Shown one piece after another: positions 6,576 to 9,205 of a stretch of DNA of 9,205 bases; positions within the stretch are counted from its first letter, which is position 1; each line of letters starts with the position of its first letter. The DNA comes from Acidimicrobiia bacterium (lineage in GTDB: Bacteria; Actinomycetota; Acidimicrobiia; Spongiisociales; UBA5794), in NCBI GenBank assembly GCA_030618675.1, contig JAUXCV010000050.1:1-9205 (forward strand), given 5' to 3'. The translations under genes were made by a program, and so were the position numbers. Below the pieces are notes generated by a model that was not told where the DNA came from, did no database searches, and saw nothing but the letters and a program-made list of their open reading frames with translations.

Positions 6576-6607
6576 TACTGATCTACTGATCTACTGATCT
6601 ACTCCGC
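6576..6607. repeat. 8-bp tandem repeat overlapping the 3' end of the mocA-like gene
   Basis: Three perfect copies of TACTGATC (6576-6599) are followed by TACTCCGC (6600-6607). The last unit is identical to the unit tandemly repeated in the convergent spacer near 4088-4119, read from a different phase. On the minus strand the units AGTA-GATC supply the last codons and the TAG stop of the mocA-like gene (6583-6585). Confidence 0.9.
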
Positions 6608-7182
6608 AGCAGCGCTTCGTAGTCGTCCGGTGTGTTCAGGTCGCGGGGAGGCCTGTACGGAACCCTTAGCCTCAGAACCCGGGCGTCATGCGACTCTACG
6701 AGGAGTCTCCCGAGCACCTTCTCCCCCACCAGCTCGCCCATGGACTCCACGGCCGCGGACGACAGGAGGAACGGATGGGCGATCCTGTTGCTGTACTCGG
6801 TCACAGCTGCCCACGGCTTCTTCTCGACCCAGAGACCGATCATTCCATCGATCACAGATGTGTGGATCGTCGGGAGGTCACCAGGAACGATAATGAACGC
6901 GTCGGCCTCCGGATCGGCATCGGTTGCTGTCAGCAACGACGACATGTTGCCGCGGCGGTAATCCGGATTCCGCACCACGGTGACCTGCTGGCTCCTCACG
7001 GAGGCCTCGATTTCCCCGGCACGCGCTCCGGTGACGATGACGACCCGGTCGACGGCACTCGCGGTCACCGCAGCGATCGTTGCGTTGAGCACGGTTGATC
7101 CCCGGTACGGCAGGAGAAGCTTCGCCTTCCCCATGCGCTCAGAGGCCCCGGCGGCGAGGACTATTCCGGTGACCGTGGGCAT
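6583..7182 (-). CDS. mocA: MocA-like molybdenum cofactor cytidylyltransferase
   Basis: A 199-residue MobA-like nucleotidyltransferase, cytoplasmic. The N-terminal LAAGASERMGKAK (9-21) is the nucleotide-binding signature. NP (72-73), a G-to-S segment (78-82), the metal-binding PGDLP (100-104, more often GDQP), HP (136-137) and DLNTPDDY (181-188) follow in the order expected for MocA/PucB/YgfJ proteins. These attach CMP to molybdopterin to make the cytosine dinucleotide cofactor, or otherwise mature xanthine dehydrogenase-family enzymes. ATG 7182 lies 3 bases after the stop of the hydroxylase subunit, so the two are co-transcribed and very probably functionally paired. Only a weak GGAA (7191-7194, spacer 8) precedes it, inside the upstream gene, suggesting translational coupling. 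The final residues RSRSVDQ and the stop codon come from an 8-bp tandem repeat, so the natural domain seems to end near residue 192. MobA-type GMP transfer is less likely given this context. Confidence 0.88.
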   Translation of the reverse strand: MPTVTGIVLAAGASERMGKAKLLLPYRGSTVLNATIAAVTASAVDRVVIVTGARAGEIEASVRSQQVTVVRNPDYRRGNMSSLLTATDADPEADAFIIVPGDLPTIHTSVIDGMIGLWVEKKPWAAVTEYSNRIAHPFLLSSAAVESMGELVGEKVLGRLLVESHDARVLRLRVPYRPPRDLNTPDDYEALLRSRSVDQ

Positions 7183-7185
7183 CGC

Positions 7186-9205
7186 TCAGATTCCGATGAT
7201 GTCCTCAGGGAGCACCGGCACCCTCGTCAGGTTCATGCCCGTCGCCGCCCGGATCGCTGCCACGACCGCAGGCGTGGCGCTGATCGTGGGAGATTCCCCG
7301 ATCCCCTTCGCCCCGAACGGACCGAAGTGATCACCCTCCTCGATAACCCGGGTCCCCACCGCCGGAGCATCCACGAACGTCGGGATCAGGTAGTCAGTGA
7401 ACGTGGGATTCCGGATCACACCCTCATCGACAACGAGTTGCTCCATAACTGCGAGGCCCACGCCCTGCAGGGTGCCGCCCTCCAACTGGCCGACGATCGC
7501 CTGGGGGTTGAGCGCCTTGCCGACGTCCTGAACCGTGTCGACCTGAACGACGCGAATCAGTCCAAGCTCGGGATCGACGTCGACGACCGCCCGGTGCGCC
7601 GAGACGACGAATCCTGCGTGGACGTCGCCCTGGCCATTCTCGTCGGGGGCGAACGTCTCGGGATGGCGGAACTGCACGTGATGTTCGACGGCTCCGTCGG
7701 CGCAGACCTCGCTGATCGTCGCGACCATCTCACCCTGCCGGTAGACACCGTCGTCACGGAGCTCGTCCCCGCCGTGGGCGTCGAGGATCTTGCCGCGGAG
7801 CCCGACTGAGGCGGCATGCACCGCTCCGCCGGTCATCTGTGTCTGGCGTGAGGCCGACGTTGAACCGGCCGATCCGATCTGTGACGTATCGTCCCAGACG
7901 ACCTCGACGTCGTCTGTGCCAAGAACCGTCCTGGCGATCTGCTGGCACACGGTGACGAGACCCTGACCCACTTCCATCGCGGCGGTGTGGATCTCCACGC
8001 CGTCCGTGGTCATCACCGCACGCGCCTCGGAGTAGTCGTCGAAGGCCTCGGAGAATGCAAGGTTCTTCACGTTGACGGCGTAGCCGACCCCGCGAACGAC
8101 CGATGACGCCGGTGTGGTCAGTCCTGTTCCACCCGGCAGTAGCCGGGGGTCATCCGCGATCGTGTCGTCGGGAAGTGGAATCGCTTCCAGCTCGTCGATC
8201 ACGGCGAGCGTCGGCAGCGAGCCGTCGATGATCTGCCCCGAAGTGGCAAGCGGATCTCCGGCGGCGAGTGCGTTGAGCCGCCGGAGTTCGAGGGGATCCA
8301 TGTCGAGCGCTTCTGCCAGACGATCCATCTGCATCTCGGAACCGAAGCACGTCTGTACCGCCCCGAAACCACGCATCGCTCCGGCGGGCGGGTTGTTCGT
8401 CTTGACGGCGGAAGCGTCGACCTCCACGTTGTCGCAGTTGTACGGCCCGACCGCGAAGAACGCGGCGTTGGCGATCACCGCCCGGCTCGTGTGGGCGTAC
8501 GCACCTCCGTCCAGGATGATCCGGGCGCCGATCTTCACGAGATTCCCGTTCTCGTCGGCCTCGTGGCGATACCAGATGCGCGACGGATGCCGCTTCACGT
8601 GACCGACGAACGACTCCGAACGGTCGTACACCATCTTCACCGGGCGGCCGGTGGCCAGCGAGAGCATGGCGACGTGGATATGCAACGAGATGTCCTCGCG
8701 AGATCCGAATGCGCCGCCTATCCCGGCGGGATGGCAGCGGATCTGATCCGGTTCCATGTCGAGACAGGCGATGATCTGCCGGTGATCGACGTGGATCCAC
8801 TGGCTCGTGACGTACAGATCGAGACCGCCTTCGCCGTCGGGGATGGCGAATCCGGCCTCGGGTCCAAGTGGTGCCTGATCTTGAGTAGCGGTTTCGTAGA
8901 ATCCTTCGACGACGACCGATCCGACCGCCGCCTCGTCACCCCGACGGATCTTCAACTCCCGGAAGGTCGAGCCCTCCTCGGCCGCCTTGTCCGGGTCCAC
9001 AGCAGGCGCCAGGGGCTCCCACTCGACCACGATCGCGGCGGCGGCAAGCCTGGCCGTCTCCTCATCGTCTGCCGCCACAACGGCGACAGGTTCACCCCAG
9101 TAGCGGGCGACGCCGTCGCAGAGCACCGGCTGGTCCTGCTCCTCCTGCCCGAACAGCGGCTCACCGGGAACGTCGTCCTGGGTCAAGACCGCGCGAACTC
9201 CGGCC
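7186..9205 (-). CDS. Xanthine dehydrogenase-family molybdenum-binding subunit, 5' end missing
   Basis: C-terminal 672 residues of the large, molybdopterin-binding subunit of a molybdenum hydroxylase. The frame stays open to the right edge (AGVRAVLTQDDVPG is a typical early segment), so the TTG at 9184-9186 is not the start; perhaps 60-90 residues are missing. Order: alpha/beta hammerhead domain (about the first 115 residues), then the molybdopterin-binding domains. GGAFGSRED is a cofactor loop, MRGFG (8362-8376) is the conserved arginine/phenylalanine substrate-channel motif, MEVGQGL is a second cofactor loop, and GAKGIGES near the end carries the catalytic glutamate (codon 7294-7296). The enzyme hydroxylates a carbon next to nitrogen or an aldehyde carbon, passing electrons through FeS and FAD subunits or domains that should lie off the right edge. 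Purine hydroxylation is the best guess given the mocA-like gene and the carbamoyltransferase, but GES instead of the GEP usual in classic xanthine dehydrogenases leaves nicotinate- or aldehyde-type substrates open. Confidence 0.94.
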   Translation of the reverse strand, partial: AGVRAVLTQDDVPGEPLFGQEEQDQPVLCDGVARYWGEPVAVVAADDEETARLAAAAIVVEWEPLAPAVDPDKAAEEGSTFRELKIRRGDEAAVGSVVVEGFYETATQDQAPLGPEAGFAIPDGEGGLDLYVTSQWIHVDHRQIIACLDMEPDQIRCHPAGIGGAFGSREDISLHIHVAMLSLATGRPVKMVYDRSESFVGHVKRHPSRIWYRHEADENGNLVKIGARIILDGGAYAHTSRAVIANAAFFAVGPYNCDNVEVDASAVKTNNPPAGAMRGFGAVQTCFGSEMQMDRLAEALDMDPLELRRLNALAAGDPLATSGQIIDGSLPTLAVIDELEAIPLPDDTIADDPRLLPGGTGLTTPASSVVRGVGYAVNVKNLAFSEAFDDYSEARAVMTTDGVEIHTAAMEVGQGLVTVCQQIARTVLGTDDVEVVWDDTSQIGSAGSTSASRQTQMTGGAVHAASVGLRGKILDAHGGDELRDDGVYRQGEMVATISEVCADGAVEHHVQFRHPETFAPDENGQGDVHAGFVVSAHRAVVDVDPELGLIRVVQVDTVQDVGKALNPQAIVGQLEGGTLQGVGLAVMEQLVVDEGVIRNPTFTDYLIPTFVDAPAVGTRVIEEGDHFGPFGAKGIGESPTISATPAVVAAIRAATGMNLTRVPVLPEDIIGI

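Overview
The window comes from a GC-rich bacterial genome (well over 60 % GC by eye). GTG and TTG start candidates, strong G/C bias at third codon positions and the protein style fit an actinobacterium-like lineage, possibly near Acidimicrobiia. That placement is an inference from style, not from a marker gene. No rRNA, tRNA, CRISPR array, transposase or phage gene was seen.

Layout. The left half (1-4027) is read on the plus strand. It holds the 3' part of a YgeW-type 'knotted' carbamoyltransferase (running off the left edge), an NADP-type glutamate dehydrogenase (gdhA), a 130-residue protein I do not recognise, and a fold-type I PLP aminotransferase. The first three are tightly spaced and look like one transcription unit. 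The aminotransferase follows after 159 bases and has its own strong ribosome binding site. The right half (4128-9205) is read on the minus strand. In transcription order it holds the molybdenum-binding subunit of a xanthine dehydrogenase-family enzyme (5' end beyond the right edge), a MocA-like cytidylyltransferase for its cofactor only 3 bases later, and, after a 142-base gap with a palindrome, a large divergent transketolase-like thiamine diphosphate enzyme. The two halves converge on a 100-base spacer built from 8-bp repeats that can fold into a hairpin.

How it may work together. A molybdenum hydroxylase with its maturation factor, a YgeW-type carbamoyltransferase, glutamate dehydrogenase and an aminotransferase fit a purine or ureide nitrogen-salvage locus: ring hydroxylation, phosphorolytic or carbamoyl-transfer handling of a carbamoylated amine, then routing of ammonia and amino groups through glutamate. 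The E. coli yge/xdh cluster also combines ygeW, a mocA homologue (ygfJ) and xdh genes. The link here is inferred from gene content. The substrates of the hydroxylase, carbamoyltransferase and aminotransferase cannot be read from the sequence.

Most worth a second look are the unrecognised 130-residue protein inside the nitrogen operon, the transketolase-like enzyme with substitutions at expected metal- and substrate-contact positions, and a family of 8-bp AGTA-containing repeats. These repeats lie on both sides of the transketolase gene and even encode the last residues and stop codon of the MocA-like gene.
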